From: Zoogloea sp.
GTDB lineage: Bacteria > Pseudomonadota > Gammaproteobacteria > Burkholderiales > Rhodocyclaceae
Assembly: GCA_016790385.1 (NCBI GenBank)
Contig: JAEUNV010000196.1
Coordinates: 1 to 7,940 of the forward strand
Length of the DNA stretch: 7,940 bases
Reading direction: 5' to 3'
Under the pieces are notes generated by a model that was given only the letters and a program-made list of their open reading frames with translations, was not told the DNA's origin and searched no databases. Both the position numbers and the translations under genes were made by a program. Below are positions 1 through 5,696 of the stretch, in pieces; the first letter of the stretch is position 1; each line of letters opens with the position of its first letter.

Positions 1-606
1 GGTTTCCCGGGAGGTCAGCGTCATCAGGGCGCGAAAGGCCCGCTCTTCCGCTTCGGAGCGTTCTTCCGCCGCACGGCCCAACCGGGCGCCCGCATCGCTG
101 AGCCAAGCGGTCAATTCCGCGGGCACGGCCTCCCCCTCCAGGTACACCACCGTGCCGCCGGCCGCGCGAACGGCGGCCACGCCTGGGGTTTCGTCGCCAC
201 CGGCCCACGCCGGCAGCACCACAATAGCTGCATCCCCCAACGTGGTAGCGACGGATTCGAGCAGCCGATCGAGGCACTCCGACCGCCCTTCACCCCGGCC
301 CGCCTGCGCCACACCCAAGCCATGCCCGAGCGCCAGCAGAGCGTGGCCTGGCGGGCAGACATGCAGCATACCCGCCGCAGGGATATCGCCGTCGACGGCC
401 AGACTCACCGGAAGACCGCACTCGGCACTGAGTTCATCGACCGGCAGCGGATCGGCAAGCAAAAAGGCCGCAACCCATTGCGGCCCGATGTGCTGGAGCA
501 AGCCCCGCACCTGCCATGGCGTGCCCTCAAAGCCCCCCAATACCACCACGAAGGGCCATTTGCCGGCTTCCGGCCCATCAGTGCCCGCTGTTCCCGTTGC
601 CGTCAT
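1..606 (-). CDS. CheB-methylesterase-like signalling protein, N-terminal part (catalytically degenerate, truncated by window edge)
   Basis: The minus strand is open from an ATG at 606 down to base 1 (202 codons, C-terminus outside the window). An in-frame TAA lies three codons before this ATG, so it is the first possible ATG; the ribosome site is weak (GGAT about 10 nt upstream). Residues about 18-160 follow the order of a CheB methylesterase domain: a beta strand with a glycine turn (VVVLGGFEGTP), a helix, a hydrophobic strand (FLLADPLP), LPV..A.DGDIPAAG, then LHVCPPGHALLAL, and later VVLPAWAGGDETPGVAAVRAAGGTVV. In active CheB the first turn reads GASxGG with the nucleophile Ser, the second strand carries a His, and a GMGxDG loop carries the Asp. 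Here the Ser aligns with Phe, the His with Asp, and only the Asp may remain. The domain is therefore probably not an esterase. The tail (about residues 170-195) is Ala/Glu/Arg-rich and probably helical, as in linkers to a further signalling domain. Function unknown; the family call is by eye and moderate. Confidence 0.6.
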   Translation of the reverse strand, partial: MTATGTAGTDGPEAGKWPFVVVLGGFEGTPWQVRGLLQHIGPQWVAAFLLADPLPVDELSAECGLPVSLAVDGDIPAAGMLHVCPPGHALLALGHGLGVAQAGRGEGRSECLDRLLESVATTLGDAAIVVLPAWAGGDETPGVAAVRAAGGTVVYLEGEAVPAELTAWLSDAGARLGRAAEERSEAEERAFRALMTLTSRET

Positions 607-698
607 GGAGTCTTATCCGTCGCCTGTCGCAGGAAGCTGTTGCGCGATGGTATGCCGAAGCGGCGCGGTTTTCCAACGCGCTGAACCAGGTTGGGATC

Positions 699-717
699 AG
701 GGGCGTGTTACGCCCCT
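699..717. promoter_or_regulatory. Perfect 7-bp inverted repeat in a divergent intergenic region
   Basis: AGGGGCG, five bases TGTTA, then CGCCCCT form a perfect inverted repeat. It lies between the divergent starts of the CheB-like gene (606, minus) and the small exported peptide (777, plus). No T-tract follows on the plus strand, so a simple terminator is unlikely; an operator for one or both flanking genes is the more natural reading, but this is inference. No convincing sigma70 -35/-10 pair was seen in the 170-bp region; a TATAAA at 751-756 is the only -10-like hexamer. Confidence 0.3.
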
Positions 718-776
718 TGCGAAACCTTCCCGGACGTTCCATGATGAGCATATAAACCCTATACGGAGACACCGAA

Positions 777-908
777 ATGATTCGCTCCCTTTTCCTGCTG
801 CTCGCCCTCGCCCTCGGCTTTGCCACCAGCGCCCAGGCCTGCGGGGACAACGCCAAGCACACCAAACCCGACATGAGCAAACCGGCAGCCCCCAAGACGG
901 GCACCTGA
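777..908 (+). CDS. Small exported peptide (43 aa) of unknown function
   Basis: ATG at 777 is preceded by GGAG at 765-768 (8-nt spacing), and the frame stops at TGA 906-908. The product begins MIRSLFLLLALALGFATSAQA, a complete signal peptide: an early Arg, a leucine/alanine-rich core at residues 5-16 and an AQA cleavage site after residue 21. The mature peptide would be only 22 residues, starting with Cys (CGDNAKHTKPDMSKPAAPKTGT has Lys/Pro-rich, disordered character). The Cys at +1 raises the possibility of a lipoprotein, but AQA-C is a poor lipobox because the -3 position is Ala rather than Leu, so signal peptidase I export to the periplasm is preferred. The gene stands alone: it has its own ribosome binding site and a rho-independent terminator 15 bp after the stop. 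I do not recognise the family. The signal peptide, RBS and terminator together make a real gene likely despite its size. Confidence 0.7.
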   Translation: MIRSLFLLLALALGFATSAQACGDNAKHTKPDMSKPAAPKTGT

Positions 909-922
909 CCGGACGAAACAGC

Positions 923-947
923 AAGGGCGCCTGCGAGCGCCTTTTTT
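923..947 (+). terminator. Rho-independent terminator of the small peptide gene
   Basis: AAGGGCGC at 923-930 pairs with GCGCCTTT at 937-944 (one G-U pair) around the 6-nt loop CTGCGA, and six T residues run from 942 to 947. It begins 15 bp after the stop of the 43-aa peptide and separates that gene from the CBS-domain gene. Confidence 0.85.
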
Positions 948-1044
948 ACCGGTGGGCCGTGCCCGTGCAGGAATCGGGCCTTCAGTCCCCGCCGGACTTT
1001 ACGAGTTCAACGCATCGGCCATCAAACCCATAAAGGAGACTCCT

Positions 1045-1479
1045 ATGCCCAACAGAACCCTGCGTCAAGTCGTGGAAGGTCAGACCGTCATTTCCAGCCT
1101 TGCTGATGCCTCCGTCCGTGCGGCGGCCGTTACAATGGCCAACAGCAAGGTCGGAGCCATCATGGTGGTGGATGGCAAGGGACAGCTCACCGGGCTGTTC
1201 ACCGAACGCGACGTGCTCAACCGGGTCGTGGCGAAAGGGCTGGACCCGGACACCACCCCCCTTTCGGCGGTGATGACCAGCGCCTTGCAGACCGCCACGC
1301 CCGACAAGCCGCTCGCCCACGCGCTCCACATGATGTTTGAAGGTGGTTTCCGTCATGTGCCGGTGGTGGAGAACGGCAAGCCCGTCGGGATGGTATCGGC
1401 CCGCAACGCTCTCGGTCTGGAGATTTGCCAGTTTGAAAAGGAGCTGAAGGATCGCGACCATATCGCCGAGATTCTCTAA
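1045..1479 (+). CDS. Two-CBS-domain protein
   Basis: This is a 144-residue cytoplasmic protein made almost only of a CBS pair (Bateman module). CBS1 spans about residues 12-67 with the signature GLFTERDVLNRVVAKG at 50-65. After the VMT at 76-78, CBS2 covers about 80-128 with FRHVPVVENGKPVGMVSARN at 102-121. A short charged tail ends the protein. Such pairs usually bind adenine nucleotides or S-adenosylmethionine in the cleft between the repeats and act as sensors for partner proteins; there is no catalytic domain here. The start at 1045 is chosen because AGGAG at 1034-1038 sits 6 nt before it. A longer frame from 952 would begin right behind the upstream terminator, has no ribosome site and adds residues foreign to the family. 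It has its own terminator and no operon partner, so its target cannot be read from context. Confidence 0.92.
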   Translation: MPNRTLRQVVEGQTVISSLADASVRAAAVTMANSKVGAIMVVDGKGQLTGLFTERDVLNRVVAKGLDPDTTPLSAVMTSALQTATPDKPLAHALHMMFEGGFRHVPVVENGKPVGMVSARNALGLEICQFEKELKDRDHIAEIL

Positions 1480-1502
1480 GCACACTTTCAGTCCCAATCC
1501 CT

Positions 1503-1536
1503 GCAAGGGCCCCCTCCGGGGCCCTTGCGCCATTTT
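1503..1536 (+). terminator. Terminator-like hairpin after the CBS gene
   Basis: GCAAGGGCCCC at 1503-1513 pairs perfectly with GGGGCCCTTGC at 1518-1528 (11 bp, 4-nt loop). The T-run (TTTT, 1533-1536) starts 4 nt after the stem, so release may be less efficient than for a textbook terminator. It lies 23 bp after the CBS stop and before ribE. Confidence 0.75.
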
Positions 1537-1580
1537 GCCACCGGGCGGGAGTGCCTGCGCCTGGCGGAAATCGCCTAAGA

Positions 1581-1607
1581 TGACGCTTTACCCTCACGAA
1601 AGCGTCA
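1581..1607 (+). promoter_or_regulatory. Perfect 9-bp inverted repeat directly upstream of ribE
   Basis: TGACGCTTT (1581-1589), nine bases, then AAAGCGTCA (1599-1607) form a perfect inverted repeat ending 5 nt before the ribE ATG. It occupies the place where a Shine-Dalgarno sequence would be, and no clear one is visible. A TAAGAT hexamer at 1576-1581 could be a -10 element overlapping the left arm, which would make the repeat an operator. If transcription starts further upstream, the RNA would fold into a hairpin beside the start codon and could limit translation. Both readings are inference. Confidence 0.45.
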
Positions 1608-1612
1608 AGCCC

Positions 1613-2212
1613 ATGTTTTCCGGAATCGTTGCTGCCACCGGCCGCATCCTGAGCGTATCCCCCCTCGAAGAAGGCGTGCGCCTGACGGTGGACGTCGGCA
1701 GCCTGGACCTGGACGATGTGCAGTTGGGCGACAGCATCGCCAACAGCGGCGTGTGCCTCACGGTGATTGCCCGGGAGGGCAATACCGTCCAGTTCGACGT
1801 CTCCCGCGAGACCCTCAATTGCACCGTCGGTCTCGATGCCCCTGGCGAGGTGAACCTCGAGAAAGCGCTCCGGCTGGCAGACCGCCTGGGCGGCCATCTG
1901 GTTACCGGTCATGTGGATGGCCTTGGCGAAGTGCTCCGCTTCGCCCCGGTCGGCGAGAGCCACGAACTGGTGATCCGCGCGCCGGCAGCCCTCGCCGGCT
2001 ACATCGCCCGCAAGGGATCGATCACGGTGGATGGTGTCAGCCTGACGGTCAATCAGGTCGATGGCTGCGACTTTTCCATCAACCTGATTCCCCACACGGT
2101 GCAGGTAACCACCCTGCGCCTCCTGACCACCGGCAGCAAGGTCAACCTGGAAATCGACCTGATAGCCCGCTACTGCGAGCGCCTGCTCAGCATGGACCGC
2201 AGCACGAGTTGA
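1613..2212 (+). CDS. ribE: Riboflavin synthase (alpha chain)
   Basis: It catalyses the last step of riboflavin synthesis: two molecules of 6,7-dimethyl-8-ribityllumazine are dismutated to riboflavin and the pyrimidine substrate of RibH. The 199-residue length is normal. The two homologous lumazine-binding barrels are visible: the first at about residues 1-94 (MFSGIVAATGRI start, NSGVCLTV at 44-51), the second at about 95-190 (HLVTGHVDG at 95-103, KGSITVDGVSLTVN at 134-147, LIPHT at 158-162). The C-terminal helix (IARYCERLL) should drive trimer formation. Start 1613 gives the family's MF(T/S)GIV N-terminus; an in-frame ATG at 1580 would add 11 residues and is less likely. No FMN riboswitch precedes the gene. 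It is separated from ribBA and ribH by an opposite-strand PEP-CTERM gene, so it is probably transcribed on its own. Confidence 0.96.
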   Translation: MFSGIVAATGRILSVSPLEEGVRLTVDVGSLDLDDVQLGDSIANSGVCLTVIAREGNTVQFDVSRETLNCTVGLDAPGEVNLEKALRLADRLGGHLVTGHVDGLGEVLRFAPVGESHELVIRAPAALAGYIARKGSITVDGVSLTVNQVDGCDFSINLIPHTVQVTTLRLLTTGSKVNLEIDLIARYCERLLSMDRSTS

Positions 2213-2218
2213 GCGGAA

Positions 2219-3094
2219 TCAGCCGCATTTGCGGCGACTGAGTCCGCCCATCAGGCCCAGGCCCACCAGCGCCAGGGCCGATGAAGCGGGCTCGGGCACC
2301 GTGCTAGTGGGCGGCGTGGCTGCATCGGGAAAGCGGGCCTGTTCCAGGCCGGAGAAGTCGAAGGCCAGCGCCGAGTCGAAGATTTCATCGCCCCAGTTGA
2401 CGACGCCAAACTCCAGAACGAAGTTGCCGGCACCGGTAAAGGTGTAGTCGGAGTGGATCCAGCCCGACGGGCCGCAGGTGTTCGCGGCATCCCAGCAGAA
2501 GCCGCTGGACACCCCCAACGGATCCCACACGGTGCTCGACACATTGAAGCCGATCGACGCGCCGTCATTGAGCACGGCATCAAGCTCATCCGGCAGGCTG
2601 CTGTCCTGCTGGCGCTTCAGCACATCCCCCGGCACCACATTGCCCCGCGCCGAGTTGGTGCTGCGGGCGGTAAACAGCCATGCCGCAGTGGTATTCGTCC
2701 CGGCCTTCACCAGCCGTGCCCAGGCGTAATCGTCGTAGCCGCGGCCGTCGGTGGAAATGTAGTTGAAGTTCAGGGACAGGCTGTCGTTGGCCTGGGCGCT
2801 GAAGACGCTGGAAACCACCTTGGAACCATTGTTCGCGGCTTCATTGCCCTTGCCATCAGTCTTGAGCAGCAGCGGTGAGACGCCCGCAACGCCGCCGGCA
2901 GTGGACACATAGCCAAAGCGGGCGTTCCCGGTTGGTGAGGTGGTGACGGTGCTGTCACCGGCGATCAGGCCGGTGGCGCCGGTTGCAGTCCAGGTCGTGC
3001 CGTCGAGGGACAGCACGGCCGCCTGGCCGACCGGTGCAAGCACCATGGCGACAAGGCCCAACGTTAGCTGCGCTGAAGAAGACCGGAATTTCAT
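2219..3094 (-). CDS. PEP-CTERM sorting domain-containing protein
   Basis: This 291-residue protein is exported and then handled by an exosortase. An N-terminal signal peptide (residues 1-25, basic MKFR start, hydrophobic core, cut after VGQA) is followed by a secreted beta-rich body with many Ser, Thr, Asn and Gly. The sorting tail has the VPEP motif at 266-269, a hydrophobic helix at about 271-285 and the basic end SRRKCG. The body has a recognisable block around WDPLGVSSGFCWD and FGVVNWGDEIFDSALAFDF (about 190-247); two cysteines (200, 207) could pair. PEP-CTERM proteins are surface or exopolysaccharide-associated; the exact role here is unknown. The start at 3094 is set by the signal peptide and by GAGGGGA 6 nt upstream. 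A -24/-12 (sigma54) promoter lies about 100 bp upstream. The gene converges on ribE with only 6 bp between stops and breaks up the riboflavin genes. Exosortase genes are not in the window. Confidence 0.93.
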   Translation of the reverse strand: MKFRSSSAQLTLGLVAMVLAPVGQAAVLSLDGTTWTATGATGLIAGDSTVTTSPTGNARFGYVSTAGGVAGVSPLLLKTDGKGNEAANNGSKVVSSVFSAQANDSLSLNFNYISTDGRGYDDYAWARLVKAGTNTTAAWLFTARSTNSARGNVVPGDVLKRQQDSSLPDELDAVLNDGASIGFNVSSTVWDPLGVSSGFCWDAANTCGPSGWIHSDYTFTGAGNFVLEFGVVNWGDEIFDSALAFDFSGLEQARFPDAATPPTSTVPEPASSALALVGLGLMGGLSRRKCG

Positions 3095-3195
3095 TGTGTT
3101 TCCCCTCTCTTGTTGTTTAGTCCGTCGCGACATTTCCGTGCAGTGCAGCTTGAACGGGGGGCACACCCCTGCGGCTCCATTGCTCGAGGACAAGC

Positions 3196-3210
3196 GCAAA
3201 CCCCGTGCCA
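3196..3210 (-). promoter_or_regulatory. Sigma54 (RpoN) -24/-12 promoter of the PEP-CTERM gene
   Basis: Read on the minus strand the sequence is TGGCACGGGGTTTGC, which matches the sigma54 consensus TGGCACGNNNNTTGC at every fixed position, with the invariant GG and GC at the required distance. The predicted transcription start is near 3184, giving a 90-nt leader to the ATG at 3094. In PEP-CTERM/exosortase bacteria such genes are commonly controlled by sigma54 with the PrsK/PrsR two-component system, which agrees with this placement. Confidence 0.85.
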
Positions 3211-3272
3211 CCGCACCAAGCACCCACAAGCCACTGATATCAAAGACACTCTCGCCAACAAACGGCGCATGA

Positions 3273-3284
3273 CCGGCATACCGG
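3273..3284. promoter_or_regulatory. Candidate upstream activator site (CCGG-N4-CCGG palindrome)
   Basis: CCGGCATACCGG is a near-perfect 12-bp palindrome centred about 95 bp upstream of the predicted sigma54 start. That is a usual distance for an NtrC-family activator such as PrsR. The assignment rests only on symmetry and position; in GC-rich DNA a CCGG pair can occur by chance. Confidence 0.22.
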
Positions 3285-3586
3285 GGCAAAGAGCCCAGAC
3301 AGATCGGGGCATTTCACCCATTTCTGGGGGCTGCATGGCGGACGTCATCTGACAGGCTGCCAGTGGATAAAGTCGCGCTTGGCCGCCCTGGTGTGGGAAA
3401 ATGTCCGGCCCAAGAAACACTTGACGGCCTGACTGCCCGCCGTCGATCTGACAGGGCATTCAGCACCATGCTCATGAATCGCAGAAGATCACTGCTGAAC
3501 CCGTCGTTGCGGCCAGGCGGGCCTATCGCCCGCGAGCACGCGCGCCTCGAGGGTCAGCACTCACCCCTTGCCGGAGTATCCTTGCC

Positions 3587-4687
3587 ATGAGCGCACTCGC
3601 CCCCATCCAGGACATCATTGCCGACATCAAGGCCGGCCGGATGGTCATCCTCGTGGACGAAGAAGACCGGGAGAACGAAGGCGACATCGTCATCGCCGCC
3701 GAGTTCATCACCCCGGAAACCATCAACTTCATGGCCAAGCATGCCCGAGGCCTGATCTGCCTGACCCTGACCGAAGAGCGTTGCCGTCAGCTGGGCATCA
3801 ACCACATGGCGCGGGACAACCGCAGCCAGTTCAGCACCGCCTTCACCGTCTCCATCGAAGCCGCCGAGGGCGTCACCACCGGCATCTCCGCGGCCGACCG
3901 GGCGCGCACCGTACAGGCGGCGGTCGCCCGTCATGCCAAGGCCAGCGACATCGTCCAGCCGGGCCACATCTTCCCGATCATGGCCAAGCCGGGCGGCGTG
4001 CTCATCCGCGCCGGACACACGGAGGCAGGTTGTGATCTGGCTGGCATCGCCGGGCTGGAACCGGCTTCCGTGATCTGCGAGATCATGAACGATGACGGGA
4101 CCATGGCCCGGCTGCCCGAACTGATCGTGTTCGCCCGCGAACACGATCTCCGGATCGGCGCCATCCGCGACCTCATCGAATACCGCGCGCGGACCGAAAA
4201 GCTGGTGGAAAAAGTCAGCGAAAAGAACGTGGACACCCCTTACGGCCCTTTCCGCCTCTCCGCCTTCGAAGACAAGACCTCTGGCGAGGTGCATCTGGCC
4301 ATGGCCTACGGCGATATCCGCCCCGAGGTGGATACCCTTGTCCGGGTCCATGAACCTGTCTCGGTGCTGGATTTCCTCGACCCTGCCAGCGGTCGCCACA
4401 GTTTTCCCGTCGACACCGCCCTGAAGCGCATTGCCGAGCACGGTCACGGTGTCCTGGTGTTGCTCTATCGTCCCCAGACCGGCCAGGATCTCCTGGCCCA
4501 GCTATCGCCGGACGCGGCGGCAAATCGCCCGGCCCAGAAGTGGGATCCGCGGCTGTTCGGCATCGGCGCCCAGATTCTTGCCGGCCTCAACGTGGGCCGG
4601 ATGAAGATTCTCGCCAGCCCACGCAAGATCCCCAGCATGGCGGGCTTCGGCCTGACCGTCGTCGGCCACGAAGCCCCCGGCGCCTGA
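3587..4687 (+). CDS. ribBA: 3,4-dihydroxy-2-butanone-4-phosphate synthase with degenerate GTP cyclohydrolase II-like domain (RibBX type)
   Basis: Residues 1 to about 205 are a complete RibB domain, which converts ribulose 5-phosphate to 3,4-dihydroxy-2-butanone 4-phosphate plus formate. The acidic metal site [11 protein letters not shown] (23-33), [22 protein letters not shown] (84-105, cited in part) and [22 protein letters not shown] (126-147, in part) are all present. Residues about 214-366 resemble GTP cyclohydrolase II (start DTPYGPF, YGDI at 241-244, VRVH at 252-255, end [18 protein letters not shown]), but the catalytic core is gone. The family's HSECLTGD is HEPVSVLD (255-262), CDCGxQL is FPVDTAL (273-279), and the RQEGRGIG loop is RPQTGQDL. 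There is no cysteine after residue 164, so no three-Cys zinc site can form. This matches the RibBX variant known from proteobacteria, so GTP cyclohydrolase II must come from another ribA. GGAG lies 10 nt before the start; first gene of the ribH-nusB-thiL-pgpA-pncC run. Confidence 0.95.
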   Translation: MSALAPIQDIIADIKAGRMVILVDEEDRENEGDIVIAAEFITPETINFMAKHARGLICLTLTEERCRQLGINHMARDNRSQFSTAFTVSIEAAEGVTTGISAADRARTVQAAVARHAKASDIVQPGHIFPIMAKPGGVLIRAGHTEAGCDLAGIAGLEPASVICEIMNDDGTMARLPELIVFAREHDLRIGAIRDLIEYRARTEKLVEKVSEKNVDTPYGPFRLSAFEDKTSGEVHLAMAYGDIRPEVDTLVRVHEPVSVLDFLDPASGRHSFPVDTALKRIAEHGHGVLVLLYRPQTGQDLLAQLSPDAAANRPAQKWDPRLFGIGAQILAGLNVGRMKILASPRKIPSMAGFGLTVVGHEAPGA

Positions 4688-4719
4688 GCCCTCCCCCCGA
4701 AAGCCTTACAGGACATCCC

Positions 4720-5190
4720 ATGCCCCACTACGAAAACATCCGCGAAATCGAACCGAACCTGGACGGCGGCGGCCTCCGCATCGGCATTGTCATGTGCCGT
4801 TTCAACCTGGACGTGTGCGAGGGCTTGCTGTCCTCATGCACCTCCGAGCTGCAACGTCTCGGTGTTGCCAGCGATGCCATCACCATCGCCACCGTGCCCG
4901 GCGCCCTCGAAGCGCCGCTGACCCTGCAGGTCATGGCCAGGAGCGGCCGCTTCGATGCCTTGGTCGCCCTTGGCGCGGTGATCCGCGGTGAAACCTACCA
5001 CTTTGAGCTCGTATCCAACGAGCAGGGCGCGGGCATCACCCGCGTTGCCCTCGACACCGGCGTACCCGTCGCCAACGGCATCCTGACCACCGAAGACGAC
5101 GATCAGGCTCTGGCCCGCATGCAGGTCAAGGGTGCCGACTGCGCCCAGGCCGCCGTTGAAATGGCCCGTCTCCTGAAGGCGCTGGCATGA
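4720..5190 (+). CDS. ribH: 6,7-dimethyl-8-ribityllumazine synthase (riboflavin synthase beta chain)
   Basis: It condenses 3,4-dihydroxy-2-butanone 4-phosphate with 5-amino-6-ribitylamino-uracil to give lumazine, the substrate of RibE. At 156 residues it has the normal length of this shell-forming enzyme. Visible family motifs are RFN at 27-29 (the aromatic residue stacks on the pyrimidine), VPGALEAP at 59-66, [14 protein letters not shown] at 83-96 with the catalytic-type His 94, and [11 protein letters not shown] at 120-130. The start at 4720 has AGGA 6 nt upstream and sits 32 bp after the ribBA stop; a longer upstream frame that overlaps ribBA has no family similarity. Its last four bases overlap the nusB start (ATGA), the usual ribH-nusB arrangement. 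Confidence 0.97.
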   Translation: MPHYENIREIEPNLDGGGLRIGIVMCRFNLDVCEGLLSSCTSELQRLGVASDAITIATVPGALEAPLTLQVMARSGRFDALVALGAVIRGETYHFELVSNEQGAGITRVALDTGVPVANGILTTEDDDQALARMQVKGADCAQAAVEMARLLKALA

Positions 5191-5663
5191 GCACGGCCAA
5201 CAAATCCCCCCGCCGCCGCGCCCGCGAGTTCGCCTTGCAGGGCGTTTACCAGTGGCTGCTGAGTCAGGCTCCGCTGACCGCCATCGAAAGCCAGCTCGCG
5301 GAAGTCGGCGGCTTCGACAAGTGCGACCGGGATCTCTTCCTTGGCCTGTTGCGCGGCACGATCAGCAATGCGGCAGAGCTCCAGGTCGGCTTTGCCGCCT
5401 ACATTGATCGCCAGATCAACGAGTTGTCGCCGATCGAACGCGGCATCCTGCTGATATCCACGTTCGAACTGATCCACCGCCCGGAAACCCCCTACCGGGT
5501 GATCATCAACGAGGCGATAGAGCTGGCCAAAGGCTACGGCGGCACCGACGGGCACAAGTTCGTGAACGGCGTACTCGACAAGCTCGCAGCCCGCGTGCGC
5601 ACCGACGAGGTGGAGGCCAACGCCCAGCAACGCCGTAATGCCCGAAACGGCGACAAGGGCTGA
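5187..5663 (+). CDS. nusB: Transcription antitermination factor NusB
   Basis: NusB is a small all-helical RNA-binding protein that, with NusE (ribosomal protein S10), binds boxA RNA and supports processive rRNA transcription. The 158-residue product shows the family's N-terminal [15 protein letters not shown] (9-23), the central [19 protein letters not shown] (77-95) and the C-terminal [20 protein letters not shown] (102-121) followed by [14 protein letters not shown] hydrophilic tail of about 20 residues ([18 protein letters not shown]) extends past the core and is probably flexible. The start overlaps the ribH stop by 4 bp (ATGA); GAAGG at 5175-5179 within ribH is the ribosome site, so translation is probably coupled to ribH. 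Confidence 0.97.
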   Translation: MSTANKSPRRRAREFALQGVYQWLLSQAPLTAIESQLAEVGGFDKCDRDLFLGLLRGTISNAAELQVGFAAYIDRQINELSPIERGILLISTFELIHRPETPYRVIINEAIELAKGYGGTDGHKFVNGVLDKLAARVRTDEVEANAQQRRNARNGDKG

Positions 5664-5696
5664 CACCGGCACTGACGGCGCCCAAACCATCGCTCA

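Larger units (their letters stand above)
3095..3586. other. 492-bp divergent intergenic region between the PEP-CTERM gene and ribBA
   Basis: No convincing gene is seen; the short open frames have neither good ribosome sites nor recognisable products. On the minus side it holds a 90-nt predicted leader, a sigma54 promoter (3196-3210) and a CCGG-N4-CCGG palindrome (3273-3284). Towards ribBA there is an inverted repeat GACGGC-N10-GCCGTC at 3423-3444 that contains a -35-like TTGACG (3421-3426) without a good -10 at the right spacing, and a 6-bp hairpin GCGGGC/GCCCGC at 3517-3533. I found no RFN-element (FMN riboswitch) signature before ribBA. The ribBA ribosome site is GGAG at 3573-3576. Confidence 0.6.

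Noticed and set aside
706..720. Sigma54-like TGTTACGCCCCTTGC before the small peptide gene
   Set aside because: The nearly invariant GG of the -24 element is GT here, and it overlaps the inverted repeat that forces part of the match. Not annotated as a promoter.
840..846. Lipobox at the signal peptide end of the 43-aa peptide (AQA-C)
   Set aside because: The -3 residue is Ala and -2 is Gln, both poor for signal peptidase II; AQA fits signal peptidase I better.
152..1033. Long plus-strand frame of 293 codons across the first kilobase
   Set aside because: Its translation is low-complexity Pro/Ser/Ala/Arg, it runs antisense to the CheB-like gene and through the small peptide gene and its terminator, and it has no family features: a shadow of GC-rich coding DNA.
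1217..2095. Long minus-strand frame of 292 codons over the CBS gene and ribE
   Set aside because: It crosses two well-supported plus-strand genes and a terminator hairpin, and shows no recognisable domain.
2222..2235. GCCGC-ATTT-GCGGC hairpin at the convergent ends of ribE and the PEP-CTERM gene as a bidirectional terminator
   Set aside because: The stem is only 5 bp, has no T-tract on either side, and lies inside codons for the RRKCG tail.
3095..3586. Possible FMN riboswitch (RFN element) upstream of ribBA, prompted by CGCCCGCGAGC at 3527-3537
   Set aside because: Only this short GC-rich string resembles the RFN core; the other conserved blocks (GGTGNAATTCC, CCGACNGGCGGT, GTCCGGATG-type) are absent in the region.
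3363..3590. 75-codon plus-strand frame ahead of ribBA
   Set aside because: No clear Shine-Dalgarno sequence, Arg/Pro-rich composition, and it runs into the ribBA ribosome site and start; treated as non-coding.
3554..4447. Long minus-strand frame of 297 codons opposite ribBA
   Set aside because: Antisense shadow of the RibB coding sequence; it has no ribosome site or family motifs.
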